Assembly (NCBI GenBank): GCA_017590115.1
Contig: JAGGNK010008892.1
Coordinates: 1,371,383-1,435,382 of the forward strand
Reading direction: 5' to 3'
DNA from: Montifringilla adamsi
Taxonomy: Eukaryota; Chordata; Aves; Passeriformes; Passeridae
Length of the DNA stretch: 64,000 nucleotides
This document shows positions 34,304 through 48,404 of the stretch, piece by piece. The notes beneath the pieces were generated by a model. That model had not been told where the DNA came from. It saw nothing but the letters and a program-made list of their open reading frames with translations, and ran no database searches. How positions within the stretch are numbered: position 1 is the first letter of the stretch; every line of letters starts with the position of its first letter. The translations under genes and the position numbers were made by a program.

Positions 34304-37300
34304 GTGCAAATTCATTGCATTTCATTTTCTAGGCATCCTGCAGCACTGATATCATAAGACTTGAACGACATAACAATATCCCACCATCCGAAAATACTCA
34401 TGTGTTTGACCAATTAAAGGAGAAAGAGGAACAAGCAATGAAATGAAAAATTATGAATGTTGATATCAGATGGTTACAGTGATGAGAATAAGGGAGCTTC
34501 TGTTTTGTGGTGTTTGTTTTTGTTTTTTTTTTCCTAGAGTGTAATATAAGAGTTCTTAACTAGGTAAATCATTACCCATCATAAACAACCAGTTTATTTT
34601 TGCTAATATGGCTAGATGCATGTGTGCTGTTTCCAGAACTCCAGCTGGCAGGATGCCCACACTTCAGTATGTGACTGACCAAGTGTGTTACTTTAGTTTT
34701 TACAAGAATAAATCCAGTTGATAAGTATAATTTGATTCAAGAGCACCCATGTCGGTAATTATTTCAGTTACAGTTTGTTTTACTTATGTTATGATGTACT
34801 GAAACATAGATGTAAATGCTTCTGTCATGTATTTCAATCAGTGCATCTGTTCTTGTTCAGTTACTTGATATATTTTTGAAAATGTTGCTTGGTTTATTTA
34901 ATTTTAAAGGGTATTTTGTTTTGAAGTAGCCGCAGTACTATGGCATGGAAGAAACACTATCAGAAGAGATGGGAATATGATTGTGCACAGATAAACACAA
35001 GTACTTAGATGTCACAAACTTTGTAGAATCTCACCCACATTCTAAAAAGGATGTTTCGGGATATATACAGATTTTTGCAGGAAGCAAAGAAAGCAAACTA
35101 AGGCAGTGAGTGCAGTTAATCTAAACAAACTGGTATAAGAAACAATGCTTGATAGGAGATGCACCTATGAATAAATTCTAGGATTTTTTCTTTGTTAAAG
35201 TTGCCGCAGTAATTTAATGGACCAAAATCTGCCTTCTCTGCCCCAACAATATCTGCTGCTGGAATCAAAGGTATTTCTACTCTCCAATAACCTTGTTTTT
35301 TCAAAACCTGCAGTGAGTTATCTTTGAGAATGTCTGCTTTACTTATAGAAAAACAATATGGACAATAGATTCAGAGCTAATCGGCTATTTGTAATATTCA
35401 TCTTAATATACTACTCCAATTCCTTTGCAAACTGACTTTCCTATGCAGAAAGTAGTCTTGGTTTGATACCTTTAATTTTGAGTGATGGAGAGTGAAGGAA
35501 TGCAACTTTCTTTCACTGCATATCAACATATTTTCAAATTGTTTGCTATCTTCTACTTTACCTGCAAAAACTATTCATTTCACTGTCTCTGTCTCTACAG
35601 TAGTTCTGCAGAAAAGCATTGGGAGATACCAGTATCCATTCTAGATGGCTTCCTTGCCTGACAGCTCTGAAGAATTAAATGTTCAAAATAAAGGCTGGCT
35701 TATTTAAACTCCTCCTCAGGGAGCAGTTCCACAGTGTTATCCAGCTTGCAGTTCCTAGAGCATATATTAATTCAAGTTGCATTCACTGCTCATTTTCTTC
35801 AACTGTATTAACAAGGACAATGAGCAATTGTGGGGTGTATTGCAGCATTTTCACAGATGTGCAAACACTGGCCATTTACTCCATTACAGGACATAACTAA
35901 CCTGTGTATAGCAAAAAATGATGCTTGCCCTGGAAAAGGATCCTAACACAGTCTGTAGTTTTACTCTGAAATGCGAGAGTGTGAGTATTGACTGGTAACA
36001 CCCAAAGTCATGAGATCCATAAAATAGTATAGTCAACCAGTGCCTATGGGAAAGTAGAGGAAGGTCTGGATTTAACAAAATGTTAGGACTTCCCAGGGGA
36101 AGAAGCTGTTCAGTATTTTGAAGAGTGGCTCATCATTCCAGCAGCTGGTCTAAGCTTCTGCTGCTGCTTCAAGTACTTCAAGGGTGAATTTGAAAACGGC
36201 TGAGTAGTTTAAAGAGACTGACATCATGAAGATTCTTTAGATCACCACATGGCTCCCATCACTTGGGTTCAGGTCTCTGTGCAGCTACATGTGAGACAAG
36301 GTAAGAATCAGATTTAATTCATTCCTCCTCCATCCCTTTCTAGCCAACAAGGCAGCTGCCTTAGTGTTTCTGCTGTGCATGTAGTTTCAGGTTTACTCCT
36401 TTTTATGTGTTAAGGTGGGATGATTGAACATCTGAACTTTCCTTAAGTTCCTCCTAAAGAGAAAACTCCTCTCTTCCATCCAAACAATTTCATAGGTAAT
36501 CAGTTGGCTTTGCCATTATCCATTGAACAAGCCATTTCCCCCTTTTCAGGCTCTGAATGTTTGCTCCAAAATCTATCCATTCCCAGAAATCCTTTAAATC
36601 TTTTCTAAAATTATCCTTAGAGATAGCCAGACCTTCAGCCTCTGCAGACAACTCTCCCTGCCCTTTGAAGGGCATTTCTTTTTGTTGCTGTGATGTGAAG
36701 ATTTTTCTTGTGATTAAGTGAGATTATGTCCACCAAAGCTGAGTCTTCAGCTGTGAAACCTTCTAGCTACAAACACATACATATCTACACCTATCCATTC
36801 ACTGTCAAGCTGTTGTCCTAAGAGAACACAAAATCTGGGCTGGAATGGCCAGTTGGAAACCTGCTGTATTAACTGAAAGACAACAAAGAGTAGAGATATG
36901 ATATACTTTTTATACCATCAAGTAAAGTCAAATTTTAAAACTAAAGCAAGCAAAGGCCCAATCCCAGAAAAGACTTTGTCAGGTGTTTTTCTGTTATTTC
37001 TCTCTTTATTGCTTACAGCCTTATTCAAAGCCAGGAATGTCTCTGACCTTGTGCCTATAATAACAGCCATGTGTGATGGACTTCCAGAAGTGACCCATAA
37101 TTTCTTTTGGGCTATGTAATAAAATAGCATGTACTTGGAAACATTACTGTCATGTCATGCTGAAAATAAATCTGTGAATGATTATCACTCAAAATGACCC
37201 AGTGATTTTCTCATTGTATTGATCTTCTCATTATAAATATGTTTTATAATAAAAGAGCTTCATCTTGTTTTCAACTTGTTAATTTATATCTATTTTGAAT

Positions 37301-37350
37301 TACATTATATTATATTAGGAAATACCAATGTTCTTAAATGGGGAGAGGAG

Positions 37351-37371
37351 AAAAAAAAAAAAAAAAAAAAA
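37351..37371. repeat. Poly-A homopolymer
   Basis: Run of about 21 A with no recognisable retroposed body beside it. Confidence 0.9.
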
Positions 37372-39513
37372 GACAAAGCCCAAAATCCTAGGAGGAAGAA
37401 AAAATGTTAACTATTTCTGCTGGCATGGTACTGGCAAATACAGGTATCTTACAATCATAATGGAGATTAGTAGAGCTGGGTGTGCATATTTGTTATGGAT
37501 CAAAGATAGGATATAGTGATTAGAAGAATGACAATGCTTTCAACATTCACAAAGGGATTGAATGTGTGATTTATAATACTAATTCCACAAAACCTTTCCA
37601 TGGCTGCTTACTGCACAAGGGATTCAATATAGATTGATCACTGGGAAAAAAAAAAAATTATTTCCTTCAGCTCAGCTGGATGCAACTAACAAAAAGTCTT
37701 TTCAGTATTGACACTGTCTGATTTAAGGGATAACCCCTCTGCCGTTTACTCTACTATCCTGCTACAGATTACTGTCTCCACAGTGTAACTGTCAGAGAAC
37801 TTTTTGTGCTATGTTTCCAATGCCCAAAATTCACAGTTCAGAATTTTAGTTTATAATGAATCCATTTACTCTGATTATTTATGGCCATTTTATATATATA
37901 TACCTGGCAGAAATGTTAAAGATGTTGATGCCCTGGAAAAGCAAAGAATAGCCTGTTCCCTGAGTATACATACCTCTGATTTTCTCTTTATTATCAGTCA
38001 GAAGCACATACTCAGTTGTGAATTTACCACTGGTTCTACTAGGGGACTTCAGACAGTCATTCGGTCTCTTTGTTCTGGTTTTTAAAATGGAATAATGCTA
38101 CTTGGACATCATGGTGAAAATGTATTTGTAAATATGCTCTTATCCTTTTGAACTATGGCATTGGGGAATAGTTTTGAGCACATATGCAGCCGTTCTGAGG
38201 CAGACTGGGGCGGTGCTTTGGCTGTAGCACAGCAGAAGGGAGAATCCAGCATCCCGCCAGCAGGGCTGGGGAGCCTCTGGACTATGGCATGTGCAAAGAT
38301 TGTCACAGCCAGCTGGAAAAGACACCAAGGTGAGGCTTAGCATTTAGTGTCAAACTAGGTGTGAGCCACAGAATTGGCAAAGTAGTTATGCTGTTACTTT
38401 CCTTTAAAAAATAACTGCTAATCTTTCTAAGGACTCTCCGTGGTATTTTCTTAAGAGCCCATAGCAGGCTGGAGTATTTCATATGCACCATGCTGTCCAG
38501 ATTTCGGGTTGCCTAGATGAAGTTGGCTGTTGGAAGCATGATTAACTCCAGTTGCCTCCCAGTGTCTGTGGGGCACTATGTGCATCTCAGTCCATCATGT
38601 GCTTGGATCCTGGAAGTGATGTGCATTGGGGGTGGGGCTTTCTACATGACATGGACTCAGACAATTTCAGAGATGAGGAATTGCATTTTTTAATTTCTCC
38701 AACCAACTGAACGATCTCTTAATGATTGCTTTTCTTCCTAAGAAGAAAAAAACCCACCTTCCATATAACATTAATAGACTAATAACTTAGATAACACAAT
38801 TTATGTGACATTAGGAAGCTTAGCGATCTGGTGAGGTCTAATTATGAAAAATAATAATGTGTACCCAGGGACTGAACTTGCACAAGGTTTTCCAAATCTA
38901 GATCCATTTGCTAACTATAAAGATTCATCTACTGATTAAATTTTGGAATTTGCAGTCTTCAGAGATAGGGCTTAACCTGTTTAACTAAATACTTAATGTT
39001 AATAAAACCCACCACCCTCAGACTTCAAGCATCTCTGTGATCATTAAGGGATGATAATAATAATACCTGGGGAAAGGGGGAAAAAGCTTTCTCTGTTTTC
39101 CTGTGTATCAGAGATGAGAATCTGTGCAGTTGTCATCTCTGGAGTTCAAGTTGAAGGATCTAGAGGATATACTGGCAACAATTTCTCCAGGAATGGCTGC
39201 TAAGCATCATGTGTGGCTTAGTAGGGGAAAAAAATGTAGTGTTTGGGACTTAACTCGACATCAGATCCCTTGGGTGTTTACTTGCTTTGCTTACAAGGCG
39301 TAGAGACCATTAACACAGGACATGTTTAAGAACCAAGGCTTGAACCTCTCTCACAAGCTAACTGCATTCCCCAGGAGCCAGCCGCTGCCCTTCTGCAAGC
39401 AGAGCTGACAGCCAACAGATACAGTAAGATAACACAGCATACTCATTTGCCATTTTATCACCACTATTAACCTAAAGAGGAAATTTGTGTCTAAGGTTTT
39501 TTCCTTCCTCCTA

Positions 39514-39517
<4 letters not shown>

Positions 39518-39566
<49 letters not shown>
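39518..39566. repeat. Poly-T homopolymer, 49 bases
   Basis: Uninterrupted T run. On the minus strand it would be a poly-A tail, but the sequence to its right (39567 onward) is not a retroelement I recognise. Confidence 0.95.
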
Positions 39567-39569
<3 letters not shown>

Positions 39570-40750
39570 GCAAATCCTTCTTGTCATTCAGCAGGTTCTT
39601 ACTGGAACTTCCTGATGCAAATACCTCTTCACATGCAGGGCTTTTTCTTCCACATCCCACTGTGACTCCTGCAGAGAGGAACTGTTCTAGGTAAACGAAA
39701 TCATTGAAGCTTTACTTTACTGTTTAACTAGTTTGAAATGAATCTGTTCTCCAGGCTTACATCTGCATTAAACTGCTAATAGGATTCATCTTCAATGTGG
39801 CAATCGAACACTTCATTCCTGTTCTGAACTGCTTTAATGGCCTGGACTGCTAACAGGAATCCTTCAACACAGAACAGCTGTTTGATATTCTACCTACTGC
39901 TTCTCCAGCTACTCTGGGATTCTTGCTAGACAGACAGAGAAGCAAATTAGGCACCAAATAGAGAGGTCTTCTAGGGCATATTACAGGGCTTTAATCAGTT
40001 ATCTTGCTATCAGAAGAGAAAACTTGCTATTAACTGGCATGTAATGACTGGCCAATAACTTTCATCTTCAATAGGTTTTCAGTTGCATTATCAAGCTAAA
40101 AGTTAGCCTTCTAGCATAGTATAAGTTTCATTCTTTGCAAGAAAGACACTGTGTACCCTTTGAACTCCAGGAATACAATTAGGCAGGAGAAAAAAAACCC
40201 ACAAAAATGCAGCTGAAAGCTACAAAGAAAGGAGAAGATAATAGAGACATTTGTCTGTTAGACCAGTGGAGCTTTTCAATCAGTTTAATGCCATATTTGA
40301 ATCCAGTATCTGCAGTTAGTCCCTACAGTTCCTTGTGATCACATGGGTGTTGGAGGTTCCAAAGTGGAAAAAGGGGAAAAAAGACTTTATTTTTACTTAC
40401 CAGAACAGACTTAAGTAGATGACAAGCATAATTCTGTGAACTGTCACAAGCCAGAGATTCATGGAAATTCCAGCACTTTGCATTCATATTATGTGCAGGA
40501 AACTACTTTTCCCCCCTTACTGCTGTAACCTGCTTTGCTTTGCATGTGTCCTAGACCATCAGCCTTCTTGGGAACCTGATCAATGTAACCTTGTAGGTTT
40601 GTAGGCCATGGTTATGACCATCTTGATAGATTCAGCTTGACTTTCCACATTTTCTTTAATTTTTAAGTTAATTTTTTAAAATTTGTTTTGTGAAGTTTGG
40701 TGGTTTTTGCCATTTGCTATCTTCCTTGTATTTGTTGGACACCGAAACAC

Positions 40751-40767
40751 TTTTTTTTTTTTTTTTT
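40751..40767. repeat. Poly-T homopolymer
   Basis: Run of about 17 T; no associated element recognised. Confidence 0.9.
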
Positions 40768-41389
40768 GGTCCACTTATAGTACATACTTAATGTGTGAAA
40801 AGAACTACTGTTGAAATTTAACTTGCACCAGACAGCTATGAAATATGTTTGACATCTCTGTTCTCTGAAGGACTGGCTAGTAAAACTGCAAGACATGGTG
40901 CCAGTACTCCTCTCAGACAACTGGTTTCAGACTTTTTGCTCATTTAGTACTGCAAAACTGTTTGGTTTATGGACTATTAGATGGAGTCTCTACTGTTACA
41001 CAGCTGCTAGTACTGAAAATAAAATCCCAGTAACAGAAACTTTATTGATGATGATGAATGAACCACACAGCTGACTAGGGCTTTCATCTCCAAGCTGAGA
41101 CTTTGATAATAACAAAAATTAGTTTTGTAAGAAAACTGTGTCTACCATTGCACCCACGAAACAACTGCAATGCGTGGTGCACAAGTTCCCAGAAGTGCCG
41201 TTCATATGTTTGGTTCTCAGGGCAGAGCTGACAGCAGAGCAAGGGTTGCTATACACAGGAGAGAAATGAGGCCAAGGTACAAACCCCTTGCCCATCCTGC
41301 GCCTTTCAGGATCCCGCGGGTAAGCTGGAAGAAACACGTTTCTAATGACATCTCCAGATGAAGCTGATGCGTTTCAGCTCACTTAGAGA

Positions 41390-41645
41390 GGAATGTCGCA
41401 CCAGTGCCCGACTCATAAGATACTTCACGTCCGGGTCTCGGAGTGCGGCGTGTTGGCGGGCCGCTGCCGCGGGCAGAGCGCTCGGCGGGCCGGCAGCGGG
41501 CACTGCCCGCTCTCTCTCTCCGGTCGGGGGCGCGCCGCTCGTCCCTGCCCTGCCCGGCTCCAGCGGGAGCGGCGGCGGCTCCGCATCGGGGCCGCGAGGC
41601 CACCAGCGAGCGGGCCCTGCGGGACAGGCAGGACTGGGTCACTGG
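41390..41645 (+). promoter_or_regulatory. CpG island, candidate promoter of the TTC6-like gene
   Basis: A compact, very CpG-rich island in AT-rich surroundings, ending sharply at about 41645. It lies 1.1 kb upstream of the plus-strand open exon at 42737-43155, so it is the natural promoter candidate for that gene. The transcription start and first splice donor are not evident. It could also drive transcription leftward. The open frames across it are compositional. Confidence 0.5.
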
Positions 41646-42736
41646 TTTTATTGTTTGTTTTGTAGCTGGAAAGCTATTTGTGTTTACTTCGAGAAAGTGT
41701 TGGGCTTTATTCTTTCTCATTTTGTTTTTTTTCTGTTTGAGGTTTCCTTCCAGCTTCCAACTTGTACTCACAAAATTAGAAATGATTCAGTTGTTTCCTG
41801 ATGTAAAATGCTGATAGCTATTGCTGGTGCTTCATAACATTTGTTTGGAACAATCTTGTTAACACCAATGGGACCCATAGCAAAATGGAGGAGCCCTTGC
41901 AAGCTGACGCCTCTGTATGTGCATAAAATACGAATCCTCATTTCTGCTTGAGCTTACAGACTGCATAGAGTAAAAGAAAATTGCTAGAAAATATCAGTAC
42001 TCAGGACTGAATTATGTGGAGGCACTGAATATGGTTAAGGAACATGATACTATGTGCAAGGAATCTCAGTGGGTTAGTCTGAAGATCAAAAAAGCAATAG
42101 TTACTGCTCTCAGAAACATGAGCATTTAGCCCTTATTGGAAGATTTAACACTAGATCAATTGCCTCAGTTAAGAACATTATCCTCTCCAGAGGTCGAAGA
42201 GTCTACATGAGCCTGTCATGAATATAAATAAAAATATTCTTAATTAATTCACTGGGTGTTCTGAAGTTCACAGAAAGTAAGGGTGTCTTCTGAAGCAACA
42301 GAGATGAAAAAACAAACTCCTGACTCAGGGTGATGAGAAGAAGAAATAAATCTATAGAAGAAGACAGTCTGACAAAAAATCAGGGAAGTTGCTCTGGAAA
42401 AGTAAACAGAAAAAATGCAATTTTATTCATGAAATTGCAGTTGTAACTCTTCCAGTAATAGCATCATTTGCAGGTATCACTAAAAAATAATTGTAACAGT
42501 CAAACACCCAGTACCATCTCAGAAGTCATTACTCCAGATTTAATTTTCATGTTAATAGCTCCCTTACCTTATTAGAAAAGACAAAAGTTGTGAGTAAAGT
42601 TAAGGATTGAGTGTGTATGCTACCGATGGGTCTTCAGAATTTAAGAAGAGATACTTAATGGTAGCACTGATTGATGGTATCAACAGGTAGCATTGAATTT
42701 AGCTCTACAGATTCTGATTCAAGTAAAAACATTTAA
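41646..42736. other. 5' region of the TTC6-like gene; no firm exon
   Basis: AT-rich. Two short ATG-started frames end at possible donors: 41885-41914 (ten codons, then GTATGT) and 42333-42401 (23 codons, phase 0, then GTAAAC). Either could be a leader exon for the open frame to the right, but neither is supported beyond the bare signals. Confidence 0.3.
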
Positions 42737-43155
42737 AGAAAAGCAAAAATAACTAGGGAAAGCTGTAAGAAGAGACACAGAGCGATTTCAAAAGCAAAGC
42801 AACAAGATTTAGATGTTGAATTGAGAAGGATTCTGGGAAAAGGAAGTAAGCAGCCAAGTGTGAGGTCTGCTCAAGAAGAGTTGGAAGAGGCAAGCGATGT
42901 AACTAGACCAGACATTTCAAAAATATACGAGAAGAACTTCCAGCAGAGCAAATCTGAAGAGTCTACTTCCACCCCAGTGCTGCCTGTGAAAGTGGTTGCA
43001 AGGTCTATTGATGAAATAATTGCTTCCCTACAGTCTACTTCTCCATCTCCCTCAGACCAGATGATCAAAGAACTCCTGGAGAGTGTTCTTGGCCAGAAAT
43101 ACAACATAAAAATGGAACTAGATGAACCAGAACAAGAGCAATATTTTTCTCTTGG
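42737..43155 (+). CDS. TTC6: Internal exon of a TTC6-like gene (tetratricopeptide repeat protein 6), partial
   Basis: An open frame runs from just after a stop at 42734-42736 to a donor GG|GTAAAT at 43155/43156, leaving the exon in phase 2. Its peptide is acidic and helix-like, with the ordered core ARSIDEIIASLQSTSPSPSD followed by MIKELLESVLGQKYNIKMEL. I attribute it to the N-terminal, non-repeat part of TTC6 from gene order (TTC6 lies upstream of FOXA1 on the opposite strand in vertebrates) and from a remembered resemblance that I could not test. No TPR units are in this exon. There is no in-frame ATG before the core, so translation must start in an upstream exon. The acceptor is not clear: AG dinucleotides near 42738 and 42769 lack good pyrimidine tracts, so the true left edge may be further right. 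Confidence 0.5.
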
Positions 43156-44666
43156 GTAAATATTACTTTTATAAGAGTTGTATATTTTTTTTTCTAGCTC
43201 CTACAATGTGTTACAACACAGAAGCCAGACAAAACAAATGGATAAAGACATTAATGTATCATAGAATATTCTTCACTCTTTCTTCTGCTAGTTTTTTTAT
43301 GTCCCTTAAAAATGAAAATGACCCAGTGTCAAAATACATTAAAACATTACCTCTTTTGGGGTGTTATTTTTTATTGTACAGCTTATAGTTTAAAATGTAT
43401 TTTTCTTTATTCTCATTTCCCCTTTTAAGCTGACATATTCCAGTATGACAGATGAAAAAGTGCATTATATGCATTTGGAATATCATTGGAAGTATTGCTT
43501 CTTTTAGTTATTGTTTAGCTTGTGAAATCTTCGTAAGACAATTTCTTTTATTGTCATAGTTATGTAAATCATGTAAGCTGCTGTAATATAGTTCCTTCAA
43601 TTAATTTCAGCAGGTGATATCAGTAATACTAGGCATCAGGTAGATGCTAGAGAAAACTTTTCTAGATTTTCACCAGAAGTTTGCCACTTTATTTGTTAAC
43701 TAAACTGTTGACTTAGTATCAGATGGCTTTTTGTCCTCTCTAGGCAAGGCTGATAGTTTTGTCTCAGTTCCAAGACAGCTAAAATGTACAGCACTTTACA
43801 TTCCCTAAATGTGAGATTGACTCTTTTTTGATTTAATACAAAAACTGGAGTAGAAAAAAGCTCACCTGAACTACATTAATTTAAATTTGAAAGTCCATGA
43901 GCAGCAGTTCTGCCGAAAGAACTGCATTTCCAGTTGATTTATGTCCTCTGATTTGATTTTCTTCTGAGAGCTATTTTGTGTGGTTGAGGCATTCTGTGTC
44001 TCCACTTTCTGCAAATTTTATGGTGTATTTCAATTGGCATTGAAATCAGAGAAGACTTTTCTCAGTGAGGCAGCATTGGGATGATGCCTTTTCATTGCTT
44101 GACTTGTATTTTAGGGATGTGATAATTTGGGACTGTTTGGTTGATTACAAAAATTCTTCAGACAAATCTGAAGAGTATTGAAGAATTATTAGACTTGGTA
44201 AACTGTATTTTAACTTAGCAGAAATAATTGGTAGTGATTGGTAATGTGTGCAGAGTTGTATCATTTTCTTACTTTTTTTATAAATTTGTCTTATGTTCCA
44301 GGGAAGATTTTCAAAATTTGGCCTCTGCCCAGTCCTGATATGTAAACTGATTTTTTGTTTTTTGTAGTGTAAGCTGCTGGGCTCTGAGCTCTGAAAATCT
44401 GACCTGGGATAATGTGATATTTAGTTCTTTATTTCTAATATTTGATCAATCTGGTTAAAAATAAAATTAATATTTGAACCTAGTGATGGCTTTCTGTTCC
44501 AGTTTTTTGTTGTTTAATGTTTTTTTAGGTATGGACATGCAAATATTAGTGAGGATGAATGAGACTGTTCTTGCTGATTTCCTTTTATTTGAATCCAAAG
44601 GCTTTTGCAGCAGGTGTCTTTGAACTGAAGTGACTTTATAATTAGGTTGAAGACTTTAGCAGTTCT

Positions 44667-44701
44667 TTATTATTATTGTTATGATGATGACGATGATGAT
44701 G
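44667..44701. repeat. (TTA)n/(GAT)n microsatellite
   Basis: Short TTATTATTATT followed by ATG/GAT units with one C interruption. Confidence 0.85.
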
Positions 44702-46731
44702 CCTGGATTATTTGCTTTACACTGAGCTTCATATCTTATATTCTCAAATAAAGTAAGAAATGTATTGTTTTAAATGAAGAAAGAAAAGAATGGGCTTGCT
44801 AAAATGAAAACCTACTCTTACAATTAAATGTGTTTTTTCATTCCTTATACAAAAAAAAAATAAATTATGTTCTCTATCTTGTTCTCCATCTTGCATTATT
44901 GACTGGTTATCACTGATACCTTATGGTGCTGCTGAGGGAGCTGTGTGCTGGATTTCTCTCTGCACTGGAATAGCATTATCTGGGAATAAAATGCCAGTTC
45001 AGTGAGCATTACTTATCCCTGTATCCTCTGAGGAAAATTGGTTATCAGTTATGTTTCCTATTGTATTTTCTGTGAAAACATAGAGTTTGTGTTATAAGAA
45101 TGATGTAATTTCCAATGTGTGGCGTAATTTTTTTTGCTTTGAGGCTTATTGCTAACTTTGAAGTATATTGAGAAACTAAGCATATATTTGGTTTAGCATC
45201 CATAGGAAGGTGTTTATAGTTGTCTCAGAAATGCACTTTCTTGGTGGAGAACCTGCAGCTCCTCTTTAGCTGGTTACTCAGAGGAGCTTGTGAGGGTGGT
45301 AAGTAAATGAACATTTTTGTTCTCTAAAAATGATATCAAATTTGAATGCTTCTATCAAACAAGGACTATAGAGTCCACTGTACTACCAGCAAGACATCAT
45401 ATAATGTACTTTATTTTTTAAAAAAACATCTCTAGCTCTTTTAAATTAATCTCAGTAATGAGGCCTTGAAACTTTTGCTGTTATGCATTAATTCTCACAA
45501 AATTGGCTTGATGGAGAAAAGTTCAAGAAGATATAGACTTGTATTTGCTTTATTAACAAATACAAATAGGTATTTGCTTATAACATTACAGTATCTCACT
45601 TATTATTTGTCTATATGTTCTTTATACTTCAGCTGACGTTAATTATGTTACAGATATACTGACGTATAATAAAACTATTTTTAGAAGGCTTGCTGAAAAT
45701 GTTTCTTTTTTTTTTTTTCACCTTCAGTACTATCATATGCATTGTAAACATCATAGAAATGAGCAAAAGACTTCAATTTATTTAGCTTAGTTCTATTCAA
45801 GTGGTGAAACCCCTAACTCTTCCTATGGGTTTTCTTATTTTTCGCTTACAGATAACCTGTGGAATTCTTTTCTCACAGTCTTAGCATCTGTTAAAATATA
45901 CCTAAATCAAGACTATGATGCTTTTTATTATGAGTTTGCAATACATTTTAAATTCAGGAGGCACACTCTATTGAGTACAGTCAACATGGTTAATCCTGGC
46001 AAAGGCTGTGGGACTTTCTGCCACTTGCTGAAGGGAGCTGTTTACTCTGCAGGGGTGGGCTCCACCACTCCTAGACACCTGGAGATTTTTTTTTTTTTAA
46101 CAGTTAATGCTTTTTTAAATTTTTTTTTTTTAAGAGATATTTTATTTTCATAAAATTGCATGAAACTACCTAGGGACAGATCTTGGGTAGATGGTTTATG
46201 GTTGTGGACTTCTGAAATCTATCTGCTTATTTTCTCAAAGTAACCAGTTGAGTTTGTTACATTTTATCAACAATTATTTTCCAGTTCCTTATCATCATTA
46301 GGCCCACATAATTTATGGTTGTCATAAAAATGCTACAGACTTTATGGTGCAGGGAATATCTTTTTACACTTGAGTCTAACAAAATTAGAGATTAATCCTA
46401 ATTAGGTCAGTAAGCTGCTATTATAATATGAAAACAAATTTATTTTAATTAGATAGATTGTCATCTCTCAGAGTTTCAAGCTTTGTCAAAGGGTCATTAG
46501 CTATGTTTGTGTATGAACAACTTGTATAAATTCGCCATGTTGAAACACATTTGCATACTCACACATCTCAAATGACTTTGTTTTGCCATTTATCATGGTT
46601 GTTTCTGCACTTTTGTATTCAAAACAGAGAGGAAAATAATTTTCTGTAATAGCAGGTAACTGCTAAATGAGGAATCAAAGAATTACCAGATAAAAATATA
46701 TAAATCAGATATATTTAGAGGTAATTATTAA

Positions 46732-46757
46732 AACAACAACAACAACAACAACAACCC
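46732..46757. repeat. (AAC)n microsatellite
   Basis: About eight AAC units followed by an imperfect continuation to about 46782 (CCCAAA and AAC/AAT units). Confidence 0.9.
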
Positions 46758-48384
46758 AAACCCAAACAACAACAATAATAAATCCTGAGTTTTCTTTATG
46801 TAAGGTTTCATAAACTACATAAAAGACTTTTCAACCACAAAGGGTACCACAAACAGCAAAATGGCTGAAAATGTTAAAATGGTTTATAATAAGTTATCAA
46901 AGTGCTGGAGTACCTTAATAATTTTGTACCTCTCTAGAAGGAATGCTATGTCTAATTAAAGATTTTTTTTAAGGAACAGTAGAAGTTTTCATCACTTCTT
47001 AGGTTAAAATACTGGTGCAGGAACCATCTTTCTCAGATGGGCAGAACACTCAAGAACAGATTCTCACAGGAATTAAGAGTTGCCACAGTTCTTTTATCTC
47101 CCTAAGTCCATATCACACCTCTTTGGCCTTGTTTTTGTTAATGCAAACACATGGCCCATAGTATGCATATTGACAGTACTCACAATTTTATTAAAATAAC
47201 ACAATAGTGTTGTGCCTGTGATTCAACCAGGGTGAATGGACAAAAGAGAAAACACCACACCCAACAAAGGAAAGCAATCACATACCATGTACAGGTGTCT
47301 AAAATGAAATTAAGATAATATTTGCTCATATAATTCTGTTGGTTTTGACAGAGCAGGAAAATTAATATGTAAAATTTGCATATTATGCAATACTTTAGAA
47401 ATATAAGTTGATCCAGCCAGGTTGAGCAAAGGACTTTGTGAAAATTTCTCTTTGATTCTGTGAGTTGGATGAATTGCATAGGGAAAGAATCACAGTTGGC
47501 TTGGACGGACTGTAATAATTAGTAGTCCTTGGTAATCACCATGCTTGAAAACATGCGTGTATTGCAAAGAAGAGGGAGGTTGGTTGGTATAGCTTGAGAA
47601 GACAATGATGAATCTCTTTCTTTCAGTCTGAGTTGTTTCTCCACTACTCTACTTCACTGCGTTGTTCTTATGGTGATGAAAAAAAACAAGTATTATGAAT
47701 CGTGTTTTTGTTAAGCTGTCTTTTCTGTCAAAGGTAGATAAATTACCAAGGCTTTGGTTAAAAGCAAGGCAGCAACGTGTACAACATGTACATGTGAGGC
47801 CATAACTTTCTATTGCTTTCTAGTTTACATATTTGTGGCGTTATATGCACCTATCAGTTCTTGTTACCCTACAGACTTCATTTTTCCTTTTCATTTTCTA
47901 ATATACCTGAAAAAATGTTATGGTTCAAACCATTCTTCTTACATGGTATTAAAGTTTTGCAAAAAAGACTAGGCCTTGGAAACCAGTATTTTTAAATTGA
48001 TAGGTGGACAATACACTCAGTAAAATAAAAATTCTACTGTGTAGAAGATTCTTACATTAAAAAGCAAGTGGACATTTATAACTATGATGTATCAGACTGT
48101 TTCTAATACAAGTTCAACTGGTAGCTTTACTTCATTGCATTAGCTTGTGGCTTCTTTTCCCAGAAATATTTAATGTTTCGGTAGCAGGTTTAAAGATCAG
48201 TACCCTCAAATGAGATGTAGCTTAGATGTGATACTTGTTTGTTGTTGCTATCTTTAGCACCAGGCTCCTCAAGGCAGTGTGTGGCTCAATGGATAAAGTC
48301 TGTGTGCTAAGGAGGAGCTCAGAACACACAGTGTCCTTAAAACTGCCACCTGTGCTGAGAGCTGCTGCTGCATTTTAATTCTCC

Positions 48385-48404
48385 TTTTTTTTTTTTTTTT
48401 TTTT
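48385..48404. repeat. Poly-T homopolymer
   Basis: Run of about 20 T without a recognised element. Confidence 0.9.

Larger units (their letters stand above)
34304..41389. other. AT-rich intergenic DNA, no gene seen
   Basis: About 7 kb without a recognisable exon, RNA gene or mobile element apart from the homopolymers listed separately. It separates FOXA1 and its islands from the CpG island and TTC6-like exon at 41-43 kb. Confidence 0.55.

Noticed and set aside
48281..48340. GTGGCTCAATGG-like start considered as a tRNA
   Set aside because: No cloverleaf: the T-arm and anticodon stem cannot be formed.
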